The notes: generated by a model from the sequence alone, not told the origin. A DNA stretch of 64,000 nucleotides from Alkalicoccobacillus gibsonii (GCF_016798245.1 NZ_JAEUZA010000002.1:496001-560000), one strand, 5' to 3'; counted from the stretch's first letter, positions 9,340 through 23,689 are shown. Numbers and translations are program-made.

Positions 9340-9650
9340 AGAAATGAAATAAGGAAAAAAATGAACATTTTTTATTTTAGTCAGAACATCTGGGACGGGG
9401 CCAAGAAGAACGGCACCAAAGCCAAGAACCCAAACCCCTTACCAAGAAGAACGCCAAACTCACCAAGAGAAAGCGGGGGTTCCATCAAGAAGAGGGGACT
9501 AATAGCAAGACGTGCGGTGCTCGGACCAAGATGTCAGGGTCATTACCAAGAAGCCAGAGCTCAATACCAAGCCCCGCGGATCCTAAACCAAGAAGAATCA
9601 AACCAAAACCAAGAACCCCCACCCCACACAAATATGTAAAAACCTCCACA
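9340..9650 (+). repeat. Family A phased CAAG array, copy 1
   Basis: Non-coding array between the glyA terminator and the upp promoter. It opens with an A/T hairpin (ATG centre at 9361, AAAAAATG facing CATTTTTT), and the first CAAG follows exactly 41 bases later (9402). Eleven CAAG motifs, usually in the context ACCAAGAA, then occur at steps of 21, 20, 21, 22, 20, 21, 20, 21, 21 and 21 bases. The same step series recurs in the array near 30 kb. An open frame across it (9361-9639) is judged accidental. Confidence 0.85.
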
Positions 9651-9707
9651 TTATTTAGTTAAACCCTACACCTACCCCATTCTCCATAGGCATTTAAGGA
9701 TTACTAC

Positions 9708-9736
9708 TTGAACAAGGAGCTTGTTTCCGCTAGAAT
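9708..9736 (+). promoter_or_regulatory. Sigma-A promoter of upp
   Basis: TTGAAC and TAGAAT separated by 17 bp, ending 36 bases before the upp start; located just downstream of the repeat array. Confidence 0.75.
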
Positions 9737-9771
9737 GCTTTAAGGAAAGTTCAAATTAAGGAGCGATGGCC

Positions 9772-10401
9772 ATGAGTAAAGTATTTGTTTTCGATCACCC
9801 TCTCATTCAGCATAAATTATCATATATTCGTGATAAAGAAACGGGCACGAAGGAGTTTCGTGAGCTGGTAGAGGAAGTTGCGGCGCTGATGGCTTTTGAG
9901 ATTACACGCGATTTATCACTTGAGGAGACAATGGTGGAAACACCGGTTGGTCCTGCGAAGGCGAATCGTATTGCTGGTAAGAAGCTTGGTGTGGTACCGA
10001 TTTTGCGTGCGGGTCTTGGGATGACTGACGGAATTTTACGTATGATTCCTGCGGCTAAGGTAGGTCACGTTGGATTATACCGTGATCCAAAGACACTAAA
10101 GCCAGTTGAGTATTATGTGAAGCTACCTAAGGATGTAGAGGAGCGTGACTTTATTGTCATTGATCCGATGCTTGCGACGGGTGGATCTGCAATTGATGCG
10201 ATTTCAGCAATTAAGAAGCGCGGAGCTACAAGCATTAAGCTAATGTGTCTTGTTGCTGCACCTGAAGGGGTTAAGGCTTTAAATGAAGCGCACCCTGATG
10301 TGGATGTGTACTTAGCAGCAATGGATGAAAAACTTGATGATCATGGATATATTGTTCCGGGTCTTGGTGATGCTGGTGACCGTCTTTTCGGTACAAAATA
10401 A
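9772..10401 (+). CDS. upp: Uracil phosphoribosyltransferase
   Basis: 209-aa UPRTase that salvages uracil to UMP using PRPP. The PRPP-binding signature [11 protein letters not shown] lies near residues 130-140; the N terminus [13 protein letters not shown] and [13 protein letters not shown] at the C terminus are family-typical. The ATG at 9772 is chosen because AAGGAG sits 7 bases upstream; the ATG at 9766 would be only one base from it. It precedes the ATP synthase operon as in B. subtilis, but has its own promoter and terminator. Confidence 0.96.
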   Translation: MSKVFVFDHPLIQHKLSYIRDKETGTKEFRELVEEVAALMAFEITRDLSLEETMVETPVGPAKANRIAGKKLGVVPILRAGLGMTDGILRMIPAAKVGHVGLYRDPKTLKPVEYYVKLPKDVEERDFIVIDPMLATGGSAIDAISAIKKRGATSIKLMCLVAAPEGVKALNEAHPDVDVYLAAMDEKLDDHGYIVPGLGDAGDRLFGTK

Positions 10402-10418
10402 GCATTCATAATAAAGAG

Positions 10419-10455
10419 GATTCAGACGCACTTATTGCGTTTGGGTCTTTTTTTT
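10419..10455 (+). terminator. Intrinsic terminator after upp
   Basis: About 12-bp stem with several G-U pairs (GATTCAGACGCA facing TGCGTTTGGGTC) followed by eight Ts. Confidence 0.8.
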
Positions 10456-10519
10456 GTGCATAAGGAATGACACTTTCCCTCATACTATTTAGAATACAAA
10501 AGGCATGGGAGGTGAGTGT

Positions 10520-12763
10520 TTGAAGAAGCGTTGTGTATGGCTACTATTGATTTTGAGCGTCTTGATGCCAGTGCAGGCGGAAGCAGAAGTGCTGTATCCT
10601 AATTTACCTGCGCAAACATCTGTGGGAGAACCGGCGGAAGAGACGATTGTGATTGTTGCAGCTGAAGATGGCAAATTGGATCAGGTGAAGGCGGAGGTGT
10701 CGGCCCAGATACCGAGTAGTTCGATTCGAAAAACCTTTTCCGCTTTATATCATGGTTTTTCAATGAGTCTTCCTTCTACAGAGGTGGATCGGGTGAAGTC
10801 ACTTCCTCATGTTGAGCGCGTGGATGAAATTGCGACGTATCATGCGGCGCTTGAAGAGAGTGTTCCCTTTATTGGAGCAGGATCTGTACGCGGAATGCTA
10901 GATGCGGATGGTCATCGGTTAACGGGCGAAGGTGTGAAGGTAGCGGTCATTGATACGGGCATTGATTATACTCACCCTGATCTTATGCGTAATTTTAAGG
11001 GCGGTTATGATCTCATTGATTCGGACGATGACCCAATGGAGACGCTTGTTTCTCAAGGGCCACCTACGTTGCATGGTACTCATGTGGCAGGCATTATAGG
11101 AGCAAATGGACGGGTGCAAGGAGTAGCGCCAGAAGCGGAGATCTACGCGTACCGTGCGCTTGGTCCGGGTGGACAGGGAACAACAGAACAGGTCATTGAA
11201 GCAATTGAAAAAGCGGTATCAGATGGTGTGGATGTATTGAATCTCTCACTTGGGAACACAGTGAATGGACCGGATTGGCCCACCAGTTTGGCACTTGATA
11301 AAGCAGTAGAGGAAGGTGTCGTTGCTGTGACCTCGAGTGGGAATAGCGGTCCGGCAATGTGGACGGTTGGATCACCGGGAACCGCTGAAAAGGCAATTTC
11401 CGTTGGGGCCTCAGCTCCACCGATGCAAACCCCTTATATTACTATTCCAGGTAAGGACAAAGAGTTGCCGCTACATGCGTTAAAAGGAACGGACCGTTGG
11501 ACGTTAAGACGTGATTTTCAATATGTTGATGCGGCATTTGGATTAGAGGATGACTATAACGGTCTAGATGCAAACGGAAAAGTTGTTCTCGTAAAACGAG
11601 GTCGCATCTCCTTTGAAGAAAAAATAAAAGCCGCCAAAGAAGCAGGAGCAATTGGCGTGTTAATTTATAACAACACATCAGGTTCATTCGCAGGCGGGAC
11701 GGAGAGCCCTCAACAAATACCTGCAGGAACACTTAGTCAGGAAGATGGAGAGTGGCTGCTAGAAGAGCTTGATTCCACACATACACCCATTATTCGAACG
11801 GTCTATCGAAAAGAGCAGGACTTTTTGGCGCCTTTCAGCTCCAGAGGACCTGTGACCTTTTCATGGGAAGTGAAGCCTGATCTAGTCGCACCAGGAATGA
11901 GCATTGATAGCACGGTCCCTGGTGGGTATACGGGTCTCGATGGCACAAGCATGTCTGCGCCACACGTGGCTGGTGCAGCGGCTCTCCTTGTACAGGCTCA
12001 TCCGGACTGGACACCTGAACAAATCAAGGCAGCATTAATGAACTCTGCGAAATCTCTAATGAACAAGGAAAACGAACGATATGCCCCACATGAGCAGGGG
12101 GCAGGTCGCCTGCAGGTAGATAAGGCGTTAGCGCTCGACACGCTCGTTTATCCGGCAGCGATTACATTTGGGAAATATTCTAAAACGGATATACGAGAAA
12201 AGCGTTCTGTCACCATTACCATTGAAAATCAAAGTGATCAAACCAACACGTATCACATAGATCCACCCTTCGTGCTACTTGATGGGATGGAATGGCAGGC
12301 GCCACCAGCTGTTACATTGAAACCGAAAGAGAAAGAGGAAGTAACGCTTTCATTGGATTTAATGCCTTCTATTTTAGGCGAAGGCATTCATTACGATCAA
12401 ATCCGAGTCACGGGTGGAAAAGAAGATATTTTCGTTCCATACATTCTATTTATGGAAGAACCGGACTATCCGCGTGTGATGGCGTTCCAATTTGCTCACG
12501 GAGATAAGCCAAATACGTACAGATACGAGTACTATTTACCTGGAGGCGCAGAAGAATCAGGAATTGCACTCTATGATCCGGATACCTTTCAATTTCTATC
12601 TTATCTCGAAACACGTGATCATTCCGACCGGGGAATGATTCAAGGTGAGGTTACTCAAGTAAGCCTGCCACCTGGAACTTACAAGGCTCTTGTGTATGCA
12701 AAACAAGAGGGGCAGCAGGATATTATCGAGTCCATGATCCAAATAGAAGAAGAGAAGGAATAA
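10520..12763 (+). CDS. Secreted subtilisin-like serine protease with PA domain (Vpr-like)
   Basis: 747-aa extracellular S8 protease. A signal peptide (KKRCVWLLLILSVLM, cleavage near VQAEA) is followed by an I9 propeptide/inhibitor (about residues 38-110) and a subtilisin domain: Asp in VIDTGIDYTHPD (about 143), His in HGTHVAGI (about 187), Ser in GTSMSAPHVAG (about 477). A protease-associated domain is inserted between His and Ser (KVVLVKRGRISFEEK). A beta-rich C-terminal region follows, about 180 residues. Architecture matches B. subtilis Vpr, though it is slightly shorter. The TTG start has GGAGGTGA 5 bases upstream; ATG 10505 has no ribosome site. Confidence 0.92.
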   Translation: MKKRCVWLLLILSVLMPVQAEAEVLYPNLPAQTSVGEPAEETIVIVAAEDGKLDQVKAEVSAQIPSSSIRKTFSALYHGFSMSLPSTEVDRVKSLPHVERVDEIATYHAALEESVPFIGAGSVRGMLDADGHRLTGEGVKVAVIDTGIDYTHPDLMRNFKGGYDLIDSDDDPMETLVSQGPPTLHGTHVAGIIGANGRVQGVAPEAEIYAYRALGPGGQGTTEQVIEAIEKAVSDGVDVLNLSLGNTVNGPDWPTSLALDKAVEEGVVAVTSSGNSGPAMWTVGSPGTAEKAISVGASAPPMQTPYITIPGKDKELPLHALKGTDRWTLRRDFQYVDAAFGLEDDYNGLDANGKVVLVKRGRISFEEKIKAAKEAGAIGVLIYNNTSGSFAGGTESPQQIPAGTLSQEDGEWLLEELDSTHTPIIRTVYRKEQDFLAPFSSRGPVTFSWEVKPDLVAPGMSIDSTVPGGYTGLDGTSMSAPHVAGAAALLVQAHPDWTPEQIKAALMNSAKSLMNKENERYAPHEQGAGRLQVDKALALDTLVYPAAITFGKYSKTDIREKRSVTITIENQSDQTNTYHIDPPFVLLDGMEWQAPPAVTLKPKEKEEVTLSLDLMPSILGEGIHYDQIRVTGGKEDIFVPYILFMEEPDYPRVMAFQFAHGDKPNTYRYEYYLPGGAEESGIALYDPDTFQFLSYLETRDHSDRGMIQGEVTQVSLPPGTYKALVYAKQEGQQDIIESMIQIEEEKE

Positions 12764-12768
12764 AAAGC

Positions 12769-12803
12769 ACTCAAGAGAAAGCGTTTTCTCTTGAGTTTTT
12801 TTC
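12769..12803 (+). terminator. Intrinsic terminator after the protease gene
   Basis: 12-bp perfect stem (ACTCAAGAGAAA / TTTCTCTTGAGT), short loop, T tract. Confidence 0.92.
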
Positions 12804-12919
12804 TAAAGCAACGTATTCTTAAGAAGTGTCTTTTTGGGAAATCTTACAGGCAATATGGCTAAAGTGTGAACAATTGTGAAGAACTTTGGTGACCTCTTCT
12901 GTTTGAAGGTAAAACACCG

Positions 12920-12948
12920 TTGACACAAGGGTTTCGCTATTGTACGAT
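12920..12948 (+). promoter_or_regulatory. Sigma-A promoter of the atp operon
   Basis: Perfect -35 TTGACA and -10 TACGAT with a 17-bp spacer, 71 bases before atpZ. No other strong promoter is visible before atpB, so it probably drives the entire ten-gene operon. Confidence 0.85.
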
Positions 12949-13018
12949 AACTAGGGACAAATGATAAGGGTTACATATTGGTCGAAACTGACGCACGGTT
13001 TTTGCTCGAGGAGGCACT

Positions 13019-13240
13019 ATGCCAAAAGGAAAATCTACCCTCTTAAAAACGGCAGGTCTTGTTTCCATGATTACGTCATGCTTAATAGGCGGAACAGTCG
13101 GAGGATTATTTTTTGGGTTATGGTTAGATTCTCAAATTGGGACAAAGCCATTATTTTTAATAATCTTTCTACTTTTAGGGCTCCTAACAGGCTGTTATGG
13201 AACGTTTCAATTGATCCGGCCACATTTAGGAGACGATTAA
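13019..13240 (+). CDS. atpZ: AtpZ, ATP synthase-associated small membrane protein
   Basis: 73-aa protein with two membrane helices (about residues 12-37 and 42-64) of the AtpZ/AtpI superfamily; GGLFFGLWLDSQIGTKPLF is typical. In alkaliphilic Bacillus pseudofirmus, AtpZ and AtpI are linked to Mg2+ supply and ATP synthase function at high pH. A GAGGAGG ribosome site precedes the ATG. It sits one base before atpI. The presence of atpZ in front of atpI fits the alkaliphile signature of the following genes. Confidence 0.85.
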   Translation: MPKGKSTLLKTAGLVSMITSCLIGGTVGGLFFGLWLDSQIGTKPLFLIIFLLLGLLTGCYGTFQLIRPHLGDD

Positions 13241-13241
13241 C

Positions 13242-13631
13242 ATGGTAGATGCTATGGAAACGAATATGAAAAGATACGCGACGATACTTGGAGTATGCGC
13301 CGCTATTTGCATGATTGGGCTTATTGTAAGCTCGTATCGTATTCTATTTTTAAGTTTCCTCATAGGCCAAATTGCAGGAACTATGAATCTATTACTCAAT
13401 TATCTGGATGCAAAAATTGTTGGCCATGTTGCAATTAAGCAAAACAAGAAGCTATCCATGGTAGTTGGTATAAGTTTTGTCGCTAGAATTTTGTGCCCAG
13501 TCATCATTATTTATACCGCAATGATCTTTCCAGAATGGCTTCGTGTCTTATATGTTCTGGCAGGCTTTTCATCAGTGTATGTCATGCTGTTACTTGACAG
13601 CTTGTTCAAAGTAATTCTTAAAGAGAGGTGA
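13242..13631 (+). CDS. atpI: ATP synthase subunit I
   Basis: 129-aa protein with four predicted membrane helices. AtpI acts as a chaperone-like factor for c-ring assembly and stability in several bacteria. AGGAG lies 9 bases before ATG 13242; internal ATGs at 13254 and 13266 are less well placed. It is the usual last gene before the structural subunits of the operon. Confidence 0.85.
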   Translation: MVDAMETNMKRYATILGVCAAICMIGLIVSSYRILFLSFLIGQIAGTMNLLLNYLDAKIVGHVAIKQNKKLSMVVGISFVARILCPVIIIYTAMIFPEWLRVLYVLAGFSSVYVMLLLDSLFKVILKER

Positions 13632-14678
<1,047 letters not shown>

Positions 14679-14764
14679 TTTAAACGACTTTATAAGGTGG
14701 CGACTGCGTTCACTAGCTGAACCTTCGCCATTCCTTATGTATAGCGATGAAAGGAGCGAATAAA

Positions 14765-15259
14765 ATGGCTGGTTTAGAAATTCCATGGGGATCGATAGCC
14801 CTTCAAATGGGTGGATTCCTTATCCTTTTAGCGTTAATAAGCAAATTCGCGCTTAAGCCTTTACTTGGCATTATGGAGCAGCGGGAACAGCTTGTTAATG
14901 ACCAGATTGACTCTGCTGAACGCAATCGCAAAGATGCAGAAGATCTGTTAGAGCAACAACGTATTGAACTGAACAATGCGAAAAAAGAAGCACAAGGAAT
15001 TATTGACAATGCAAAAAAACTAGGTGAGCAGCAGGGGCAGGATATTGTAAAGGCCTCAAGAGAAGAAGCTCAGCGTATGAAAGAAACAGCAATTGCTGAA
15101 ATCCAAAATGAGAAAGACCAGGCCGTTGTGGCTCTTCGCGAACAGGTCGCGTCTTTATCAGTCTTAATTGCCCAGAAGGTTATTGAGAAAGAATTGGATG
15201 AAAAGGCTCAAGAACAGTTGATTCAAGACTATCTTAAACAAGCGGGCGAAGAGCTATGA
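14765..15259 (+). CDS. atpF: F-type ATP synthase subunit b
   Basis: 164-aa peripheral stalk protein: one N-terminal membrane helix (about residues 5-25) then a long charged amphipathic coiled coil that dimerises and contacts the delta subunit. The ATG at 14765 is preferred, with AAAGGAG 8 bases upstream; the in-frame ATG at 14747 precedes this site. Its last four bases overlap atpH (ATGA), indicating coupled translation. Confidence 0.93.
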   Translation: MAGLEIPWGSIALQMGGFLILLALISKFALKPLLGIMEQREQLVNDQIDSAERNRKDAEDLLEQQRIELNNAKKEAQGIIDNAKKLGEQQGQDIVKASREEAQRMKETAIAEIQNEKDQAVVALREQVASLSVLIAQKVIEKELDEKAQEQLIQDYLKQAGEEL

Positions 15260-15804
15260 GCAACCAAGCGGTAGCAAATCGTTACGCGGTTGCTCTTTTT
15301 CAATTGGCTCAGTCAAAAGGTACACTTGAACAAACGGGCGAAGAGCTAGAATTAATCCAATCCGTTTTAAAAAGCACGCCTGAGCTTGAAAAGACGATTC
15401 AACATCCAAAGGTAACACTTAAAGCAAAGCAGAACGTCATTCGAAACAGCTTCTCAGGTAAAGTGGGGCAAGACGTATTGAACACATTGCTGCTTCTACT
15501 TGAGCGTCAACGCTTTTCGACCGTTCAAGCTTTGGCTCATGCCTACAAGCAATTACATCATGATTTGTTAAATATCGCAGAAGCGACTGTATACTCTGCG
15601 AAGCCTTTAACAGATGAAGAATTAAAGCAAGTTGAGATCATCTTTGCTCCAAAAGCAGAGAAAAGCCGTCTCATCGCAACAAATAAAGTAGACACGGAGC
15701 TGATTGGTGGACTAAGAGTTCGCATCGGCGATCGCATATATGACGGTAGCATTAAAGGTCAATTAAACCGTCTAGAACGAAACCTGTTAGCAGGAAATCG
15801 GTAG
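15256..15804 (+). CDS. atpH: F-type ATP synthase subunit delta
   Basis: 182-aa OSCP/delta subunit linking the alpha3-beta3 head to the b dimer. The N-terminal helical domain starts VANRYAVALFQLA and the C-terminal signature LIGGLRVRIGDRIYDGSIKG is clear. It overlaps atpF by 4 bases and precedes atpA by 23 bases. Confidence 0.95.
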   Translation: MSNQAVANRYAVALFQLAQSKGTLEQTGEELELIQSVLKSTPELEKTIQHPKVTLKAKQNVIRNSFSGKVGQDVLNTLLLLLERQRFSTVQALAHAYKQLHHDLLNIAEATVYSAKPLTDEELKQVEIIFAPKAEKSRLIATNKVDTELIGGLRVRIGDRIYDGSIKGQLNRLERNLLAGNR

Positions 15805-15821
15805 CAAATAGTGAGGGGTGA

Positions 15822-17342
<1,521 letters not shown>

Positions 17343-17383
17343 GGCGATCCAGACCCAAGTTTTGAATAAAGGTGGTGAAATGA

Positions 17384-18247
<864 letters not shown>

Positions 18248-18264
18248 ATAGGAAGCCGATCTAA

Positions 18265-19698
<1,434 letters not shown>

Positions 19699-19714
19699 TG
19701 CCACGACCTGCTGA

Positions 19715-20131
<417 letters not shown>

Positions 20132-20150
20132 GGAATGTAGAATAAGGAAA

Positions 20151-20180
20151 AAACTGCCTGTGAGGGCAGTTTTTTTTGTT
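20151..20180 (+). terminator. Intrinsic terminator of the atp operon
   Basis: Stem AAAACTGCC / GGCAGTTTT with a 6-base loop and a long T tract; the family B repeat array begins about 15 bases later. Confidence 0.9.
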
Positions 20181-20195
20181 TTGGGGGTGGGGGGA

Positions 20196-20592
20196 GGAGA
20201 GGGGATGCATGTGATGGAGCAGAGATCGATGTGATAGGAGAGGGGATGCATGTGATGGAGCAGAGATCGATGTGATAGGAGCGGGGATGCATGTGATGGA
20301 GCAGAGATTAATGTGATAGGAGCGGGGATGCATGTGATGGAGCAGAGATTGATGTGATAGGAGAGGGGATGCAAGTGATGGAGCAGAGATTGATGTGATA
20401 GGAGCGGGGATGCAAGTGATGGAGCAGAGATTGATGTGATAGCCCCGGGGATTCATGCGATGGAGCAGTGATTAATGCGATAGCCCCGGGGATCCATGCG
20501 ATGGACCACAAATTAATGCGATAGGACCACAAATCCATGCGATGGAGCAGAGATCAACGTGAACCGCCACGAAAATTGATGAGATAGCTCCC
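20196..20592 (+). repeat. Family B array, exact 41-bp period
   Basis: Non-coding array between the atp terminator and the first NERD gene. The landmark GATGCATGTGATGG (later GATCCATGCGATGG) starts at 20204, 20245, 20286, 20327, 20368, 20409, 20450, 20491 and 20532: nine units in strict 41-bp register. Each unit contains two half-units of about 20-21 bp, both carrying ATGTGAT or ATGCGAT. The 5' units are nearly identical; the 3' units diverge (GGAGCGGGG becomes AGCCCCGGGG, then GGACCACAAA) but hold register. Reverse-strand open frames across it are accidental. Confidence 0.9.
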
Positions 20593-20695
20593 GGAACTTA
20601 TCCCAGGTTACTCTCTGGTCTGCAAACCGCATTAAATACAATGTGTTGCAACACATATGCCTCTGCCACATGTTAAATACAATCTCAATACTTTT

Positions 20696-21682
20696 TTACT
20701 TTAATCTAAGTGGAATAGTGAGATGGTAATAACAATGCTTATTTTTGTGTGTTCGTTTTACATCAAGTTTTTTTAATAATTGGTAGGCAACGGCACTCGA
20801 ATCAATCTGCAAGTAGTCCCTTAATTCTTGATTAGATATAGTCGGTTTGATAAGAAGATAGTAGTCTTCCAGCGCTTGTACATAGGCTGTTTTCGAATTT
20901 TTATTACAGTGTGTACAAGTCCACCGTCCACTTTTGGATTGTCGAATCATATGTGGCTTATTACATTCAGAACAGAACACGCCTTTAATAAGATTCTGAG
21001 GGTGGAGATTGTACAATTCAAGGATAGAAGAATAAAGCGGGGTATGTGATTGGACTAACTTTTCGGCCAGTTTTCTATAAGTAGAAGGGGGCAGTTGTTT
21101 TCTTCCATTATGGCTGAACTTCTTAGAAATCTTCTCAAGTCTTGGGACAATTCCCTCTGCATGAATCACTCTACTTAAAGATTGTTTCCCCTCTTCTGTT
21201 GATTGAATGATTGTTGAAGGGTTTGAAAATACCACAAGTGATTCGATTGGAATTAGTGGGAAGCGTCGAGCCACTAACCACCCCGAAAGTTGACTTTGTT
21301 GCCGCCAAATCTGATTCAGTGGATTAGGCATAACAACCTCTTCGCCCTTCCACACCCGCACCATTTGTCCCAACTCGTCCCGAAACTGAAACCGCCCGAC
21401 CATATTCTTCACCTCTACAATCACCAGAACATGCGGCGTCACCACCAGGCAATCGATCTGAAAATAAAAACCATTTTCTCCACGCAATCTCAAATCGTGC
21501 AGTACCTCAAACTCCTCGCCTTGCAAGAAGCTTAGATGATAATCCAAATTCTGCTCACCTCGATAGCCAGATTCATACAAATTCAGATCTTCCTTAAGTT
21601 TAGCGGGCACGGCGAGCATTCGCCTTTCAATGGCTCTTAATTGCTGAAGTTTCCACGGAATAACTCTTTCTTTCAAGGTCAT
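20696..21682 (-). CDS. NERD-domain nuclease-like protein with zinc ribbon (paralogue 1)
   Basis: 328-aa protein of unknown role. The N-terminal NERD domain (about residues 38-160) has the PD-(D/E)xK-type active-site pattern: SGYRGEQN, Asp77 in YFQIDCLV and Glu90-x-Lys92 in VIVEVKN. A C-terminal zinc ribbon follows (CSECNKPH ... WTCTHCNK, about 236-262), then a probable winged-helix segment (NQELRDYLQIDSSAVAYQLL). This suggests a nuclease or DNA-binding protein. GAAAGAGGTG precedes the ATG. Divergent from the BCCT gene and inserted relative to B. subtilis. A paralogue lies at 28519-29514. Confidence 0.85.
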   Translation of the reverse strand: MTLKERVIPWKLQQLRAIERRMLAVPAKLKEDLNLYESGYRGEQNLDYHLSFLQGEEFEVLHDLRLRGENGFYFQIDCLVVTPHVLVIVEVKNMVGRFQFRDELGQMVRVWKGEEVVMPNPLNQIWRQQSQLSGWLVARRFPLIPIESLVVFSNPSTIIQSTEEGKQSLSRVIHAEGIVPRLEKISKKFSHNGRKQLPPSTYRKLAEKLVQSHTPLYSSILELYNLHPQNLIKGVFCSECNKPHMIRQSKSGRWTCTHCNKNSKTAYVQALEDYYLLIKPTISNQELRDYLQIDSSAVAYQLLKKLDVKRTHKNKHCYYHLTIPLRLK

Positions 21683-21836
21683 ACTAAAAGCACCTCTTTC
21701 CCTTTTTACATAAGCTTCTTTAATATTACTTTGATAAAATTCTCCTCAATTCGACATAAAAAAGGATTCAAAATATTCATTCGGGGTAAGTATGATACGA
21801 TGGTTGCTTATTACGAAAATCAACTGGAGGACATTC

Positions 21837-23375
21837 ATGAATCGCAGAGATTGGAGTAAGACGAAAGAGATGTTGAACTGGCCAGTGTTCCTGATTAGCG
21901 GGGGATTGTTGCTGGCATTTGTCTTATTCTCTTTATTTAATGTAAGTTGGACGTCGAAATATGTAGATGCTGGGTTTGATCTAGCAATTCGATATTTTGG
22001 TCCGTATTGGCAAGTTTTATTGATAGCTACGTTTTTAGTAGGCGCCTACATTGCTTTTTCTTCGAGTGGTAATGTGGTGTTAGGGAATTTGAAGAAACCG
22101 GAGATGAGTTTTTACAAATATTTAGCCATTATTGTAACGACTGGACTCGGTGCAGGTGGGGTGTTCTGGGCTGCATCAGAACCGATGTATTATTTTATCG
22201 ATATGCCACCAGTATTTGATGGAATTGAGAGTGGGACACAAGCCGCTGTTGCCCCGGCGCTCGCTCAAAGTTTCTTATCCTGGGGATTCACCGCATGGTC
22301 GGTGTATGGTGCCATTAGCTGTATCGTGATTATGTATGCCCATAATCATCGAGGCATGCCACTAAAGCCGCGCACCTTGCTTTATCCGATATTCGGAGAA
22401 AAGATTAAGAATAGTGCCTGGGGAACGGTAGCAGATGTTGTCTGTATTATCGGAGCGGCCGCTGGAACCATTGGTCCGATTGGATTTTTAGGGTTACAAG
22501 TGAGTTACGGTGTCAATGTGCTGTTTGGTTGGCCGAACACATTTATGACACAAGTGATCATTATACTAGCATTAAGTTCAGTAGTTCTGCTTTCTACAAT
22601 CACTGGTATTGAAAAAGGAATTCAAATTCTTAGTAGTCTTAACGTACGAGCAGCTTTAGTTATTGCTGTGATCTTACTCGTATTTGGACCAGGTGGGTTC
22701 CTTGTAGATTCATTTATTTCATCCACAGGATTCTATTTAAACGAATTCGTAACGATGAGTACGTTTAGAGGCGATAATGCGTGGTTAGGATCATGGACCT
22801 TGTTTTTCTTTGGCTGGTTTATTGGATTCGGTCCGCTTGTTGCTTTACTAGTTGCTCGCGTATCACGTGGACGTACCATTCGAGAAATTTTTCTTGTGGT
22901 CGCTGTATTAACACCAATTATCACAAACATTTGGTTTACAGTGCTTGGAGGAAGCGGAATTCATTATGAGTTAAACAATGCAGGTAGTATTAGTGGACCA
23001 CTTTTTGAAAATGGTCTACCAGCAGCCATCATTGCGATTGCTCATCAGATGCCATTCGGTACAATTATGCCGTTTGTCTTCTTATTACTTACTACGTTGT
23101 TTGTTGTAACCACTGTTGATTCAATGTCTTATTCACTCGCAATGAGTGTAACAGGAGTGGGCAACCCTCCTAAACCTGTGCGTGTATTCTGGGCTGTCAT
23201 TATGGCGGTTATTGCCATTATCTTAATAAATATTGGTGGCGGAGGAATTGGAGCCTTGCAATCATTTGTTGTAATTGCAGCTGTTCCTGTATCCATTCTA
23301 ATGCTGCCACTCCTTTGGCACGCACCTCGTGTTGCTAGAATTCTTGCAAAAGAACAAGGCTTCATAAAAAAATAG
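21837..23375 (+). CDS. BCCT-family transporter with altered Trp motif
   Basis: 512-aa, about 12-helix secondary transporter of the betaine/carnitine/choline family. Family marks: GLGAGGVFWAASEP, SWGFTAWSVYG and VARVSRGRTIREI. The helix-8 signature that normally reads WAWWISWSPF is FGWFIGFGPL here, so three of the four tryptophans of the usual aromatic cage region are Phe. The substrate is therefore unlikely to be predicted by homology to OpuD/BetP; a different amine or zwitterion is possible. The ATG at 21837 has CTGGAGG 8 bases upstream; the frame is open back to 21792 without a better site. Confidence 0.88.
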   Translation: MNRRDWSKTKEMLNWPVFLISGGLLLAFVLFSLFNVSWTSKYVDAGFDLAIRYFGPYWQVLLIATFLVGAYIAFSSSGNVVLGNLKKPEMSFYKYLAIIVTTGLGAGGVFWAASEPMYYFIDMPPVFDGIESGTQAAVAPALAQSFLSWGFTAWSVYGAISCIVIMYAHNHRGMPLKPRTLLYPIFGEKIKNSAWGTVADVVCIIGAAAGTIGPIGFLGLQVSYGVNVLFGWPNTFMTQVIIILALSSVVLLSTITGIEKGIQILSSLNVRAALVIAVILLVFGPGGFLVDSFISSTGFYLNEFVTMSTFRGDNAWLGSWTLFFFGWFIGFGPLVALLVARVSRGRTIREIFLVVAVLTPIITNIWFTVLGGSGIHYELNNAGSISGPLFENGLPAAIIAIAHQMPFGTIMPFVFLLLTTLFVVTTVDSMSYSLAMSVTGVGNPPKPVRVFWAVIMAVIAIILINIGGGGIGALQSFVVIAAVPVSILMLPLLWHAPRVARILAKEQGFIKK

Positions 23376-23380
23376 GATCA

Positions 23381-23417
23381 AAAAAGGCGATGTGACACCT
23401 GTTCACACGTCTTTTTT
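23381..23417 (+). terminator. Probable terminator after the BCCT gene
   Basis: Imperfect stem (AAAAGGCGATGTGA facing TCACACGTCTTTTTT) with one bulge and a T tract, starting 6 bases after the stop. Confidence 0.7.
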
Positions 23418-23689
23418 GAATTTTATGATTAAATATAAGGACTTTAGGGTAACAGAAGAGAGGGAAGATAGTCACGTTTTTTGTGTAAAGAAACAGAGCG
23501 TGTCTCATTTTGTCAACTTTTAAACATTATTTTAGAATTCAACAAAGAATTGATGTAGCTTTTTTAGAAGAATTCCGTTATAGTTGAGTGTGGATTGTTT
23601 CATCATATAATCCATTTTAAACACTTGCTTTAACATGTACGGCAAATAATCTTACAGCGATTCATTCTGTAAGAAAAGGAGTTTTGAAG
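23418..23689. other. Intergenic region with no recognised gene
   Basis: AT-rich gap of about 270 bp between the BCCT terminator and ywzB. A TTGACA on the minus strand (near 23515) has no matching -10. A promoter for ywzB-ywmB is expected here, but I cannot place it confidently. No open frame with a ribosome site is visible. Confidence 0.5.

Noticed and set aside
9361-9639. Open frame beginning MNIFYF with an AAGGA ribosome-like site, recurring at 30016-30285 and elsewhere in family A arrays
   Set aside because: The ATG is part of the A/T hairpin; the frame differs between units because steps are 20, 21 and 22 bp, one copy reads ATGGCC and soon stops, and the peptides are low-complexity Lys/Arg/Pro/Gln strings.
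20196-20592. CRISPR-like regularity of arrays A, B and C
   Set aside because: No repeat of 24-40 bp with unique spacers of even length, no leader and no cas genes; periods of 20-41 bp are too short and the filler is itself repetitive.
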